Assembly: GCA_963729275.1 (NCBI GenBank)
Contig: CAVSNH010000004.1
Coordinates: 744,001 to 808,000, forward strand
Direction of reading: 5' to 3'
From: CAVSNH01 sp963729275
GTDB taxonomy: Bacteria > Actinomycetota > Acidimicrobiia > Acidimicrobiales > RAAP-2
Length of the DNA: 64,000 nucleotides
Below are positions 53,595-61,861 of this stretch, one piece after another (within the stretch, counting starts at the first letter, position 1; the number at the start of each line of letters is the position of its first letter). Position numbers and translations under genes: made by a program. The notes below the pieces were generated by a model that did no database searches, was not told the origin of the DNA, and saw only the letters and a list, made by a program, of their open reading frames with translations.

Positions 53595-54379
53595 CTAAGC
53601 AGCTCGGGATGGCTATTCCCAGGAAAGGCTTCTACCCACTCAGCAACGCCCATGACTCCGAGGCCGAACGCCTCCGTCTCCTCGAACGCATCGCCGACCC
53701 TCGGACAGCGCGACTCCTGACGGACGCGGGCATCGGCCCGGGTTGGGACTGTGCCGAACTTGGCGCCGGTGGCGGGTCGGTCGCCCGTTGGATGGCTGAG
53801 CAGGCTGGCCCCACCGGCTCCGTTCTGGCGCTCGATCTCGATACCGCTCTACTCGGCACATTTCGCGACGTGCCCTATGTCACCGTTCAGGAGGCAAACC
53901 TCGCGACCACTGCACTACCAAGGGAGTCCTTTGACCTCATCCACTCCCGCAACCTGCTTATGCACCTACCCGACCGGGAGCGCATCCTCGGCGAACTGGT
54001 GGCCGCGGCCCGACCCGGCGGAGTGCTGGTCATCGAAGAAGCGGATGGCTTTCCGGTGTCCGCGGCGACGGACGAGACCTTCCGGCGAACGGTAGAGCCC
54101 CTGACGCGTCGTTGGCAGTGGGCGCGAACCCTGCCCTCGGTCCTGGCTGGACTGGGACTCACCGACCTTGATGTCTTCGTAGAGACGGAGATGCTGCAGG
54201 GAGGAACCGACCTCGCCGATTTCTGGCATCACACGCTGCGGACCGTCATGCCGATGCTGGAGCCGGGGACCGAACCGGCGGAGGAGGACGTGGCAAGGAC
54301 CTTGGGGTTGCTCGGGGACCCTTCGTTCTGGACGCCGTTTATGGCAGTGGTGTGCGTAACGGCGAGGGTGCCGCAATGA
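53591..54379 (+). CDS. Class I SAM-dependent methyltransferase in the MarR operon
   Basis: The 262-residue enzyme has SAM motif I CAELGAGGGSVARWMAEQAG (about residues 53-72), the acidic LALDLD, and FDLIHSRNLLMHLPDRERIL, the pattern of small-molecule (ubiquinone/menaquinone-type) methylases. The start is a GTG overlapping the previous stop, and the end overlaps the phosphatase by ATGA. Being cotranscribed with two MarR-type regulators, it may modify the compound they sense. Confidence 0.82.
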   Translation: MTKQLGMAIPRKGFYPLSNAHDSEAERLRLLERIADPRTARLLTDAGIGPGWDCAELGAGGGSVARWMAEQAGPTGSVLALDLDTALLGTFRDVPYVTVQEANLATTALPRESFDLIHSRNLLMHLPDRERILGELVAAARPGGVLVIEEADGFPVSAATDETFRRTVEPLTRRWQWARTLPSVLAGLGLTDLDVFVETEMLQGGTDLADFWHHTLRTVMPMLEPGTEPAEEDVARTLGLLGDPSFWTPFMAVVCVTARVPQ

Positions 54380-55164
54380 GTCGGCCGCCCACGAATGACC
54401 TGTCTTTGGCCCTTCGGCTCGCAGAAGTGGCCGGCGACCTTGCGCTCCCCCTCTTCGAGAGAGGCGTGGTCTCGCAGGCCAAAGACGATGGGTCACCCGT
54501 CACGGAGGCTGACTTTGCCGTCGAGGCCGCCCTGATCGACATTCTCACCCAAGCACGCCCCAACGATGGCGTGCTCAGCGAGGAAGGAGGGTCGCGGCGT
54601 GGGGTGCGGCGCCGTTGGATTCTCGACCCCATTGACGGAACGGTGAACTTCGCTGCTGGTGATCCCAACTGGGGAACGCATGTTGCCCTGGAGGTCGACG
54701 GCGAACTGGAGGTCGGCGTGGTCACCCGGCCTGTTGCGCGAGAGGTCTGGTGGGCCGTCCGCAGCGGCGGGGCCTTCCACTCGCATGGGTCTTCAGAACC
54801 TGTCGCATTCCACGTCTCCAACACATCTGCGCTCGACGAGGCCAGAGTGACGATGTGGCCGGCCGTGCCTGGACCCACGCTCGACGCATTGAAGGAGGCC
54901 GCCATCTGGGTGGAGCCGGACTGGTCCCTCCTCCGTGGCCTCCTCGATGGCCGACTGGACGGAATCGTGGCCGTGTCCGGGGGTGTCTGGGACCATGCGC
55001 CCCCCGTCCTCCTGACGCGTGAAGCCGGTGGCGAGTTCACGGACCACGAGGGCGGCCAACGCCTCGATACAGGGGGCGGCATCTACAGCAACGGGGGCAT
55101 CCACGGGCAACTTAGGGAGATCGTTCGGTCATCCCCGCCGAGGACACGTCGAAGGATTGTCTGA
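54376..55164 (+). CDS. Inositol monophosphatase-family phosphatase
   Basis: The 262-residue enzyme shows the IMPase metal sites: DDGSPVTEADFAVE (38-50), the SEEGG loop (68-72) and WILDPIDGTVNF (81-92). The late GGVWDHAP (about 205-212) stands where the family has WDxAA. The family includes inositol, histidinol-phosphate and PAP phosphatases. Gene overlap ties it to the methyltransferase and MarR genes. It might be the histidinol phosphatase type, but no his gene is near. Confidence 0.87.
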   Translation: MSRPPTNDLSLALRLAEVAGDLALPLFERGVVSQAKDDGSPVTEADFAVEAALIDILTQARPNDGVLSEEGGSRRGVRRRWILDPIDGTVNFAAGDPNWGTHVALEVDGELEVGVVTRPVAREVWWAVRSGGAFHSHGSSEPVAFHVSNTSALDEARVTMWPAVPGPTLDALKEAAIWVEPDWSLLRGLLDGRLDGIVAVSGGVWDHAPPVLLTREAGGEFTDHEGGQRLDTGGGIYSNGGIHGQLREIVRSSPPRTRRRIV

Positions 55165-55215
55165 CGCTACGGATGACAACCATGGAGGCCACCTGGTTGT
55201 CCTTGGGTCAAACAC

Positions 55216-55415
55216 TCAGGCGTCGTCAGCCGATTCCTCAGGGGTCGGCTCGAACCGCCGCATCGCCTCCTCCTGTCGTTGACGAACCTCTCCGACGATG
55301 TCCACTACCTTCGACGGTGACGACGACCCGGTTGTGGTGCTCCCGACCCTGAACAGCCCGTTGCGAGACAGGCCGCCCCGACAACGGCAACGAGGCGCGC
55401 GCACAACCTGGTCAT
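55216..55415 (-). pseudogene. Small lipoprotein gene with one frameshift
   Basis: From ATG 55415 one frame gives a lipoprotein signal (LVAVVGAACLATGCSGSG, lipobox LATGC) but soon hits a stop. A neighbouring frame continues as SSSPSKVVDIVGEVRQRQEE, AMRRFEPTPEESADDA, which looks like the mature part. A one-base shift near 55350 would join them into about 66 residues. It lies directly behind the intact lipoprotein gene. Sequencing error or true loss cannot be separated. Confidence 0.45.
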
Positions 55416-55424
55416 TGGCCCTGG

Positions 55425-55730
55425 TCACTGGCCCTGGTCCTTCGATAGCTCATTCTCTGATGTGAAGAGCCGCGCTTCGTCGGCCCGCAGCTTGGCCTGG
55501 GCCTGCAAGGCCTCGGTGGTCGTGACCTGAGGAGTGCAGTTCGCCGCGGAGGTCAGCGGACAGCCCTCGGCTCGGCTGAGGCGCGCCTGGTCCTCGTTGA
55601 CCACCGATTGCCAGTGGGCGACGGTCCGTTTGGCTGCCGCAATCTCGGATGGCGAAGATGGTCGCGACGAGCAGGCGGCGCAGAGGAGGGTCGCCACCAC
55701 AACGGCGAGCACGACGACGGACCGTTTCAT
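55425..55730 (-). CDS. Small secreted lipoprotein
   Basis: The 101-residue protein starts at ATG 55730 behind GGAGGCGGC, with signal MKRSVVVLAVVVATLLCAAC, the last Cys being the likely lipidation site. The rest is helical and charged (a coiled-coil-like HWQSVVNEDQARLSRAEGCP and ALQAQAKLRADEARLFTSEN) with two Cys that may pair. A 14-base direct repeat (GACCAGGGCCARTG) spans its end. No family is recognised. Confidence 0.65.
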   Translation of the reverse strand: MKRSVVVLAVVVATLLCAACSSRPSSPSEIAAAKRTVAHWQSVVNEDQARLSRAEGCPLTSAANCTPQVTTTEALQAQAKLRADEARLFTSENELSKDQGQ

Positions 55731-56180
55731 GCCGCCTCCACTATGTGCCGAATGGTCGAGCGCCGCCATCTCCACGTACGGACATGCTCATGAGAAGATT
55801 CCTCCATGTCCGACCCCGGCGTCCACCTCCGGCCGTTCGCTGAAGCCGACCTGGAGTGCCTGACGCCGGCGCGTTGAAGCGACCCTCCCCCATCCGGCTG
55901 GGCCTACTCCCGAATCTGGGTCCGACTACGACACACCACCGAACCGGCGCCGGAAGGGGCGCCTCGGCAGGGCGCCGGCACTATCGGACGCCAGGTCCAC
56001 TGATTGGAATCGCATTTCTCGCGTCGATTTTGCCAGCGGGCGGTGGCTCGACGACGGCAACGGCGACCACGCAACCACTCTCTTCCGTTCCTTCTCTTGC
56101 GGTGCCCATGGCTGGAGGACGTACTACTACCACTGCCATAGGAATATGGTGGCTGCACCCACGCACTCGAGGGAGGTCGC
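55731..56180. other. Intergenic region with a possible GNAT remnant
   Basis: No intact gene in these 450 bases. A short GNAT-like start lies at 55806. Confidence 0.4.
55806..55877 (+). pseudogene. Possible N-terminal remnant of a GNAT acetyltransferase
   Basis: The 23-codon frame includes VHLRPFAEADLECL, the usual opening of RimJ/L-type acetyltransferases, and stops at once. No continuation was found in other frames. It may be chance. Confidence 0.3.
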
Positions 56181-56501
56181 ATGCCGAAGTATCTGGTTGA
56201 GGTCCAGTACAGCCTCGATGGGGCCAAGGGGCTCATGGCTGAGGGCGGTTCGTCCCGGGTTGCTGCGTCGAAGACGCTCATCGAGAGCCTAGGTGGAAGC
56301 CTCGAAACCTTCTACTTCGCGTTCGGCGAGGCCGACGCCTACATCATCGCCGACATGCCCGACAACGTCTCGGCCGCGGCGGCCGCTCTGGCGGCGAGGG
56401 CTTCGGGTGGGGTCGTATCCCGGATGGTCGTACTTCTCACGCCGGAGGAAGTCGACGCCGCGACAAAGAAGCCAGGGAACTATCGACCTCCAGGAGCCTG
56501 A
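56181..56501 (+). CDS. GYD-domain protein
   Basis: The 106-residue protein reads PKYLVEVQYSLDGAKGLMAE, GGSLETFYFAFGEADAYIIA and SGGVVSRMVVLLTPEEVD, the GYD domain pattern, a small ferredoxin-like fold of unknown function. It begins after GGGAGG. The PRC-barrel-like gene 27 bases downstream is probably co-transcribed. Confidence 0.85.
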   Translation: MPKYLVEVQYSLDGAKGLMAEGGSSRVAASKTLIESLGGSLETFYFAFGEADAYIIADMPDNVSAAAAALAARASGGVVSRMVVLLTPEEVDAATKKPGNYRPPGA

Positions 56502-56527
56502 CTCGCGCATTACGAAGGGACTTAGAC

Positions 56528-56884
56528 ATGGACGATGGCGAACCAATCTCATATTTGGCGCTGGAGACCAGTACTCCCGTGCTTACCTCCTCAGGCACAG
56601 AGTTCGGCACTGTCGTCCACGTTTTGCAGATACCCTCATTGGACGAGTTCGACGGCATCGTCGTGGGGACGAAGCATGGTCATCGCTTTGTCGAACGCGA
56701 CCAAATCTCCGACATCACCACTACCCATGTGAGTTGCAACCTGTCGAATGAACAGGCCGCTTCCCTCCCTGCACCGCACGGCCCGCCGGTTCTTCACGTC
56801 GACGCTGCCTACGATGAGGGACCGTCTCTACACGCGCGGTTCGCTCGAATGTTTCGGCGGCCGCACTGGAAGGAACTGGAGTAG
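56528..56884 (+). CDS. PRC-barrel-like protein of unknown function
   Basis: The 118-residue product has a beta-rich first part (YLALETSTPVLTSSGTEFGT, VVHVLQI, FDGIVVGT, HRFVERDQISDIT) that fits a PRC-barrel-type small domain, followed by a helical basic tail. The ATG lies after GAAGGG. Such proteins are often stress-associated in actinobacteria. No enzyme residue is seen. Confidence 0.65.
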   Translation: MDDGEPISYLALETSTPVLTSSGTEFGTVVHVLQIPSLDEFDGIVVGTKHGHRFVERDQISDITTTHVSCNLSNEQAASLPAPHGPPVLHVDAAYDEGPSLHARFARMFRRPHWKELE

Positions 56885-57004
56885 GCGGTTGGCGCAAAAG
56901 GTACGGGCGAACCGACTATCTGGATGGTCTTCAGCCTGGACGTGCGCCCCGCTCGCGACGTTGTAGGGCACCCAAGCCGCTGCGGATGGACCAAGCGCAT
57001 TCGT

Positions 57005-58171
57005 CTACTTGACTCCAGTTCCTACGAGTACAGCAATGGCGGCCACCATCGAAAGGGGGGCTGCAATGACTCCGATGCGGCTGGCCCTGGCAACCGATGG
57101 CTGTGCTCCCGCACTCCGAGCAGACCGTAGCCAGAGCATCCAGGCCAGCGAACCAGTGACGAAGAGGTTCGGACCAAGATTCAGTCCGATGAGCAGGGCG
57201 AATGGGCGCTCTGGGGTGCGGGCAGCGAGCAGTGACGCAGCCGGGAGGTTGTTGACAATCAACGAGGTGACAGCCGCCACCGCCGCTGTTCCCCACACAT
57301 CGAGGTGCGCCAAGAGCGTGGAGGGGCCGTCCCACACCCGTCCCAGGGTTCCCATCGCTACGGCCACTCCGAACAGCAGGACAAGCAGTGGGGCGCCGAG
57401 TACCTGGACGACGTGGCGAGGTTGGTCCTTTCTCGCCGCCAGTCGGATGCCGATGGCGACAACCCCCACGACTGCCACTGGCAGGGCCGGTGAGTGCAGC
57501 GCGAGCACCAGTACCGCCGATGCGACCACGGCCAACAGGCCGAGCCCGAGCGTTGGCCGATCCACATGCGTCAGGTCGTTCTTGCTGACCCGCAGCGAGC
57601 GGCGCTCCAGGACAGCAACCACTCCGGCCGTGACCATCAGGGCAACAAGGGCAGGTGCCCACATGCGGGCGAGGAATGATGCCCCACTCAGTCGAACGTG
57701 CCCGAGGACGATCAGGTTCGTCAGGTTGGAGCCAGGAAGGAAGAGGGAACCAGCGTTGGACAGCAGTAAGCAGCCATAGAGAAGCGGAGCCTCGCCTTCT
57801 CCTCGGCTTTTCGCGGTGTAGACCAGCACCGGCGTGAGGAAGGCGACTGACGTGTCGAGGTTCAACACGGCCGTCACGACGGCGATCATCACGGTGGCAC
57901 CGGCGAACAGGACGACCCCGCTCGACGAGAGTCGAGCCAACTGGTGACCGGCGGCCGCAAACAGGCCGTCATCGTTGGCGACCAGGCCGATCAGTATCAA
58001 GCCGGTCACCAGCACGAACGGCGACCAGTTCTGCGCAGCCGCTGATCTAGCGTCCGTGGGATTCGCGACAAAAGATGCGACCAGCCCGATGAGACCAAGA
58101 CCCGTCAGAAACCAGGGAACGTACTTCCGCACCGCAAGGTGGTCTTGGTGCCGATCTGACGAGCTATCCAT
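57005..58171 (-). CDS. ArsB-type arsenite/anion permease
   Basis: The 388-residue protein has about ten helices and the ArsB/NhaD motifs LNLDTSVAFLTPVLV and GSLFLPGSNLTNLIVLGHVR, with VNNLPAASLLAARTP in the second half. ArsB pumps arsenite out. It is the last gene of the minus-strand ars set, 158 bases behind arsC. The protein is slightly shorter than E. coli ArsB (429 residues). It could serve another anion, but the context favours arsenite. Confidence 0.82.
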   Translation of the reverse strand: MDSSSDRHQDHLAVRKYVPWFLTGLGLIGLVASFVANPTDARSAAAQNWSPFVLVTGLILIGLVANDDGLFAAAGHQLARLSSSGVVLFAGATVMIAVVTAVLNLDTSVAFLTPVLVYTAKSRGEGEAPLLYGCLLLSNAGSLFLPGSNLTNLIVLGHVRLSGASFLARMWAPALVALMVTAGVVAVLERRSLRVSKNDLTHVDRPTLGLGLLAVVASAVLVLALHSPALPVAVVGVVAIGIRLAARKDQPRHVVQVLGAPLLVLLFGVAVAMGTLGRVWDGPSTLLAHLDVWGTAAVAAVTSLIVNNLPAASLLAARTPERPFALLIGLNLGPNLFVTGSLAWMLWLRSARSAGAQPSVARASRIGVIAAPLSMVAAIAVLVGTGVK

Positions 58172-58329
58172 TGCTCGGAGTCTGCCAGGGGCCTATTGGT
58201 TCTGACCTGACAGCCTGCAGCGGCGATACCGGGCCGCTCCCGTCGTGGTGGGGCTCTCCGCGACACCGCCCGGTATCGGCACATCCAGACTGGTCCCCCT
58301 CGATACACGAACCGACCGAGATCACCCCG

Positions 58330-58740
58330 TTACGAGGTGGGAACGAACTCCACCAGGAGCGCCTTCACCCGAGCGTCGATGTCGTCCCGGATGGGCCGCA
58401 CCTCTTCGACCGACTTGCCCGCTGGGTCGGGAACTGCCCAATCGACATACCGCTTGCCGGGATAAACGGGGCAGGCATCGCCGCACCCCATGGTCACGAT
58501 CACATCGGCACGCCGCGCCATGTCGTCGGTCAGCTTCTTCGGCCGCTGCGCCGTGATGTCGATGCCGACCTCGGCCATGGCCGCCACGACCGCCGGGTCG
58601 AGTATCTCGCCTGGGCCCGACCCAGCCGAGAGGACGACCACTTGTGCGCCGCCGTAGCGGGCGAGTAGTGCAGCTGCCATTTGCGACCGACCGGCATTGT
58701 GAACGCACAAGAACAGCACCGCCGGAAGCTTCGCCGTCAT
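58330..58740 (-). CDS. arsC: Arsenate reductase, low-molecular-weight phosphatase type
   Basis: The 136-residue enzyme has the P-loop CVHNAGRS (Cys12, Arg18) and, further on, MGCGDACP with Cys87 and Cys91, the pair used by thioredoxin-linked ArsC to relay disulfides. Asp in VDWAVPDP is the catalytic acid. It reduces arsenate to arsenite for export. ATG 58740 overlaps the channel gene stop by ATGA. Confidence 0.92.
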   Translation of the reverse strand: MTAKLPAVLFLCVHNAGRSQMAAALLARYGGAQVVVLSAGSGPGEILDPAVVAAMAEVGIDITAQRPKKLTDDMARRADVIVTMGCGDACPVYPGKRYVDWAVPDPAGKSVEEVRPIRDDIDARVKALLVEFVPTS

Positions 58741-59477
58741 GCGGGAAGTCCCGAAGGCTGCTCGATCCGGTCGGCATGGGGAACGAGGATGTCCCCCGCC
58801 TCCGCGGGCGAGAGTCTCGGATAGAGGACCAGAATCATCCCGAGGGCCACCAGGCCACCCACCACCTGCGCGGCCACGAAAGTCGGCACCGACGACGGGG
58901 CGATTCCGGCGAAGGTGTTGGAGAACATGCGCCCGATCGTGATGGCGGGGTTGGCGAAGCTCGTGGATGACGTGAAGAAGTAGGCCGCGCCGATGTAAGC
59001 CCCCACCGCCGCCGGAGCGCTGCGTGAACGGCCCGAGCGGGCCAGCGAGAAGATCACGAGCAACAGCCCCAGGGTGGCGACGACCTCGGAAAGGAAGTGG
59101 GCAGGTGAAGCCCGGTGCCTGGTCGAAAGCTCGATGGCAGAGAGCGAGAACATGACGTTCGCCACCACGGCCCCCACGACGCAACCGGCCACCTGGAACG
59201 GGAGGTAGGCGGCGGCGTCCCGCCAACGAAGGCCCCCAAAGGCGGCGTCCACGAACGACACCACCGGGTTGAAATGTCCGCCAGAAACCGGACCGAACAT
59301 CAAGATGATGGCGACCAGTCCCGCCGCTGTAGCCGCTGCATTCTCAAAGAGTTGGAGGCCCGTGTTGCCAGGCGACAGCCGTTGGGCGGCGATGCCCGAG
59401 CCGATGACCACGGTGGCGAGGAAGGCCGAGCCGAGGAACTCAGCGATCAGCCGCCGCCAGAGCGCCGCCTCGCCCAT
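58737..59477 (-). CDS. AqpS-like MIP channel of the ars operon
   Basis: The 246-residue channel has boxes NPV (70-72, in GGHFNPVVS) and NPA (about 175, SFANPAITIGR). The Val in the first box and the loss of Arg right behind the second NPA set it apart from the other two aquaporins here. In Sinorhizobium, AqpS lets arsenite made by ArsC flow out; the place between arsI and arsC suggests the same role. It coexists with a pump-type ArsB-like gene. Confidence 0.87.
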   Translation of the reverse strand: MGEAALWRRLIAEFLGSAFLATVVIGSGIAAQRLSPGNTGLQLFENAAATAAGLVAIILMFGPVSGGHFNPVVSFVDAAFGGLRWRDAAAYLPFQVAGCVVGAVVANVMFSLSAIELSTRHRASPAHFLSEVVATLGLLLVIFSLARSGRSRSAPAAVGAYIGAAYFFTSSTSFANPAITIGRMFSNTFAGIAPSSVPTFVAAQVVGGLVALGMILVLYPRLSPAEAGDILVPHADRIEQPSGLPA

Positions 59478-59483
59478 GGCTCG

Positions 59484-59951
59484 TCAGCAGCAGGTGGTCG
59501 CCGTTGGGGCGACCTTGCCCTGGAGTTCGCAGCAGATGCCGCTGCCATCCCCGCACGACCCGGCCTCCGTCGGAGTGCTGGCCAGCACGGTGTAGACCTC
59601 CCAGGGTGTGGCGTCGGGGTCTTCCACCCACACCTTGTTCTGCACGGCGTAGCAGCAGGTTGTCTCGTGCTCCTCAGTGATGACCAGGCCATCGCCTGAC
59701 AGACGGCTCGTGGCTCGGACGACCTCCTCAGTGCCCTCGACCTCGACGCCCAAGTGATGGAGCGCAGCACCGATGCCGCTGCCCCGGCCTTCAGGCGTCT
59801 CGACGAGCACGAGCTTCAGGGGCGGGTCGGCGATGGCGAAGTTGGCATAGCCCGGACGGACCTTGGCCGGGGTCGATGCGAAGAGCTTGGAGTAGAAGTC
59901 GATGGCGGCGTCCAGGTTGGAGACATTTAGGGCGAGTTGCACACGGGACAC
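59484..59951 (-). CDS. arsI: ArsI/CadI-type vicinal-oxygen-chelate dioxygenase
   Basis: The 155-residue protein starts at GTG 59951 after GGGAGG. It has Cys99-Cys100 (ETTCCYAVQNKVWVEDPD), which bind trivalent organoarsenicals in ArsI, and metal ligand candidates Gln5, His65/66 and Glu118. A Gln at the first ligand position is as in actinobacterial ArsI and CadI. ArsI cleaves the C-As bond of methyl- or aromatic arsenicals with Fe(II) and O2. An extra Cys-rich tail (GSCGDGSGICC, TTCC) may hold more metal. It heads the minus-strand ars operon. Confidence 0.85.
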   Translation of the reverse strand: MSRVQLALNVSNLDAAIDFYSKLFASTPAKVRPGYANFAIADPPLKLVLVETPEGRGSGIGAALHHLGVEVEGTEEVVRATSRLSGDGLVITEEHETTCCYAVQNKVWVEDPDATPWEVYTVLASTPTEAGSCGDGSGICCELQGKVAPTATTCC

Positions 59952-59991
59952 GGGTACCTCCCGAGTAGATTGACGGTCGTCGATGCGACCC

Positions 59992-60021
59992 AGTATCGTG
60001 AACGCATTGACAGTTGTCAAT
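59992..60021. promoter_or_regulatory. ars operator ATTGACA-GT-TGTCAAT and arsI promoter
   Basis: The perfect 7-2-7 palindrome at 60006-60021 lies between divergent arsI and arsR. On the minus strand it contains TTGACA (60020-60015), 17 bases from GATACT (59997-59992), a good promoter for arsI. ArsR bound there would block it, and would also cover the 5' end of arsR. Confidence 0.7.
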
Positions 60022-60031
60022 GGGAGTGAAG

Positions 60032-60376
60032 GTGGCTGTCGGCAAGAGCGCCAGCGTGACCCGAGACGAATTGTGTTGCAGCGTGCTCACTCACGAGCCG
60101 CTGTCCAAGCGTGAGGCGGAGCTGACCGCCCCGGTCTTCGCCGCCCTGAGTGATCCGGTGCGCCTGCGGCTGCTTTCCATCGTTGCGGCCGAAGGTGAGG
60201 TCTGTAGCTGCAACCTGGAGGGGCCACTGGACAAGAGCCAGCCCACCATCTCGCACCACACCCGCATCCTGGCCGAGGCCGGGCTGATCGTCGGGGAACG
60301 CCGGGGCAAGTGGACGTGGTGGCAGATCGTGCCCGAGCGCCTGGAAGACCTCCGGCGGCTGCTCGGCGGTCGATAG
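60032..60376 (+). CDS. arsR: ArsR-family metalloid-responsive repressor
   Basis: The 114-residue repressor has the winged helix (SDPVRLRLLSIVAAEGEVCS, then KSQPTISHHTRILAEAGLIV). Sensing cysteines can be Cys58 and Cys60 (EVCSCNL, in the position of the classic ELCVCDL) together with Cys15-Cys16 near the N-terminus. GTG 60032 behind GGGAG is preferred; the ATG at 60020 lies in the operator. It represses the divergent arsI operon. DUF6069 follows 25 bases later. Confidence 0.9.
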   Translation: MAVGKSASVTRDELCCSVLTHEPLSKREAELTAPVFAALSDPVRLRLLSIVAAEGEVCSCNLEGPLDKSQPTISHHTRILAEAGLIVGERRGKWTWWQIVPERLEDLRRLLGGR

Positions 60377-60401
60377 ACCACACACACGTTTGGATCGAAG
60401 G

Positions 60402-60908
60402 ATGACCGCGAAGAGCGAGCCACCCCAGGCTCCTGAGCCGATGTCGATCCGAAGGCTCCTCGGCCTGGTCAAAATCGACTTCATCCCGAGGCATGACCAG
60501 CCAGGCTGGGGACGAGTCCTGCTCGCAACCCTCGTTTCGCTCGTCGGCTCGCTATTAGCTGACTTCGTCCTCGTCGAAATCGGCACGGCCGTGTTCCCCT
60601 CAACGAGGGGCTATGTGCACTTCCAGTTTCACGATTACGCCAGACTCACGATCATCGGCGTCCTCATCGCCTGCGCCGCTTGGCCGGTCGTCACTCGGAT
60701 CACCTCGTCACCTCGCTGGGTGTTCTTTCGCATGGCGATCCTGGTGACGCTCTTCCTCTGGCTTCCCGACCTCTACATCCTGTACAGAGGCCAGCCCGCC
60801 AAAGCGGTCGCCGTGTTGATGGTTATGCACCTTGCGATCGCGCTTGTCACTTACAACTCCATCGTTCATCTTGCCCCTATGAGGCCAAAGGCAAAATTGA
60901 CGATCTGA
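60402..60908 (+). CDS. DUF6069 membrane protein behind arsR
   Basis: The 168-residue protein has four helices (LLATLVSLVGSLLADFVLVE, LTIIGVLIACAAWPVVTRIT, WVFFRMAILVTLFLWLPDLY, and AVLMVMHLAIALVTYNSIVH), the DUF6069 pattern. ATG 60402 follows CGAAGG. The gap of only 25 bases suggests cotranscription with arsR, but no arsenic role is known for the family. Confidence 0.7.
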   Translation: MTAKSEPPQAPEPMSIRRLLGLVKIDFIPRHDQPGWGRVLLATLVSLVGSLLADFVLVEIGTAVFPSTRGYVHFQFHDYARLTIIGVLIACAAWPVVTRITSSPRWVFFRMAILVTLFLWLPDLYILYRGQPAKAVAVLMVMHLAIALVTYNSIVHLAPMRPKAKLTI

Positions 60909-61129
60909 TCCCGTCTAAACCGTCGACTCGTGCACGTCGTTGATGTCGATCGCAGCTGCCGGAAAGGACAACTTGGGCCCGTAGCTGCCTAACCGCCGGT
61001 AGCCTCGGTCACGGGGCTCCCTCGCGGGGTCAGTGTCGGGCGTGTCCGTTGAGCGGCGTGGTAGCGCTACGAGTTAGCCGACGGCGCCGATCTCCTCTGA
61101 GAACATTCCGAGACGAGGCAGGGAACAAA

Positions 61130-61861
61130 TCAGAGCTGCGGCACCCCGGCGTCTGTCACCGGCTCGCTTGTGTGCGACCACTGGGCAATGGGCCGACCGT
61201 TGAGGCGCCACGGACCTTCACCCTCGCGAACGCGCGGCCATCCGTCGGGGGAGTCCTCCCAGCGCTCCTGCCGTCCAAACACGGTCAGGTCCAGGGCGTG
61301 GTAGCTCGTCATTAGCGCCTCTACGCCGCGCCCGGTTGTCCAGTAGGTCTCGAAGACCCGGTCGCCTTGGCGCAGGTAGCAAGAGATGATCCCGAAGCCG
61401 CGACCGTCGACAAGAGCCGGATCGGAGTCTCTCGCGGAGTACCACGGCCACGAATAGCCCATGAAATGTCGAAAGGCGGCGCCTTCGTCATATGGACCTT
61501 GGGAGAACACTGCGTAGGTGACGCCCCGAGCGTGTAGGTAATCGAGCACCTGCATGTGGCAGGTGGAGAAGGTGCAACCTTCGCACTGCTGCTCGAACGG
61601 CTCGCCGTCATCCCACATGTGGAAGTAGGCCATGAGCATCGGGCGCCCCTCGAAGACGTCGAGCAGCGGGACCGCTCCGTGCGGTCCGGTCACGGTCACG
61701 GGCGGGATCTCGGTCATGGGCAGTCGCCGGCGCGCCGCGGCGATCGCGTCCCCCTCGCGGGTGTGGGCCTTCTCCCGGTCCAGGAGCGCGTCACGGGCGG
61801 CACGCCACTCGAAACGATCGACGACAGCTGGCATCGCTTTGGAAGTCTCCGACTCGCTCAT
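61130..61861 (-). CDS. DUF899 thioredoxin-fold protein
   Basis: The 243-residue protein shows ALLDREKAHTREGDAIAAAR, RRLPM, LLDVFEGRPMLMAYFHMWDD and CEGCTFSTCHMQVLDYL, then YSWPWYSARDSDP, which is the DUF899 pattern. The family has an AhpC/thioredoxin-like fold. The CxxC plus CH cluster may be redox-active, but function is unproven. The gene stands alone. Confidence 0.85.
   Translation of the reverse strand: MSESETSKAMPAVVDRFEWRAARDALLDREKAHTREGDAIAAARRRLPMTEIPPVTVTGPHGAVPLLDVFEGRPMLMAYFHMWDDGEPFEQQCEGCTFSTCHMQVLDYLHARGVTYAVFSQGPYDEGAAFRHFMGYSWPWYSARDSDPALVDGRGFGIISCYLRQGDRVFETYWTTGRGVEALMTSYHALDLTVFGRQERWEDSPDGWPRVREGEGPWRLNGRPIAQWSHTSEPVTDAGVPQL

Noticed and set aside
55856..56200. 114-codon plus-strand frame before the GYD gene
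   Set aside because: Thr/Gly-rich, overlaps the GYD start and lacks a ribosome site.
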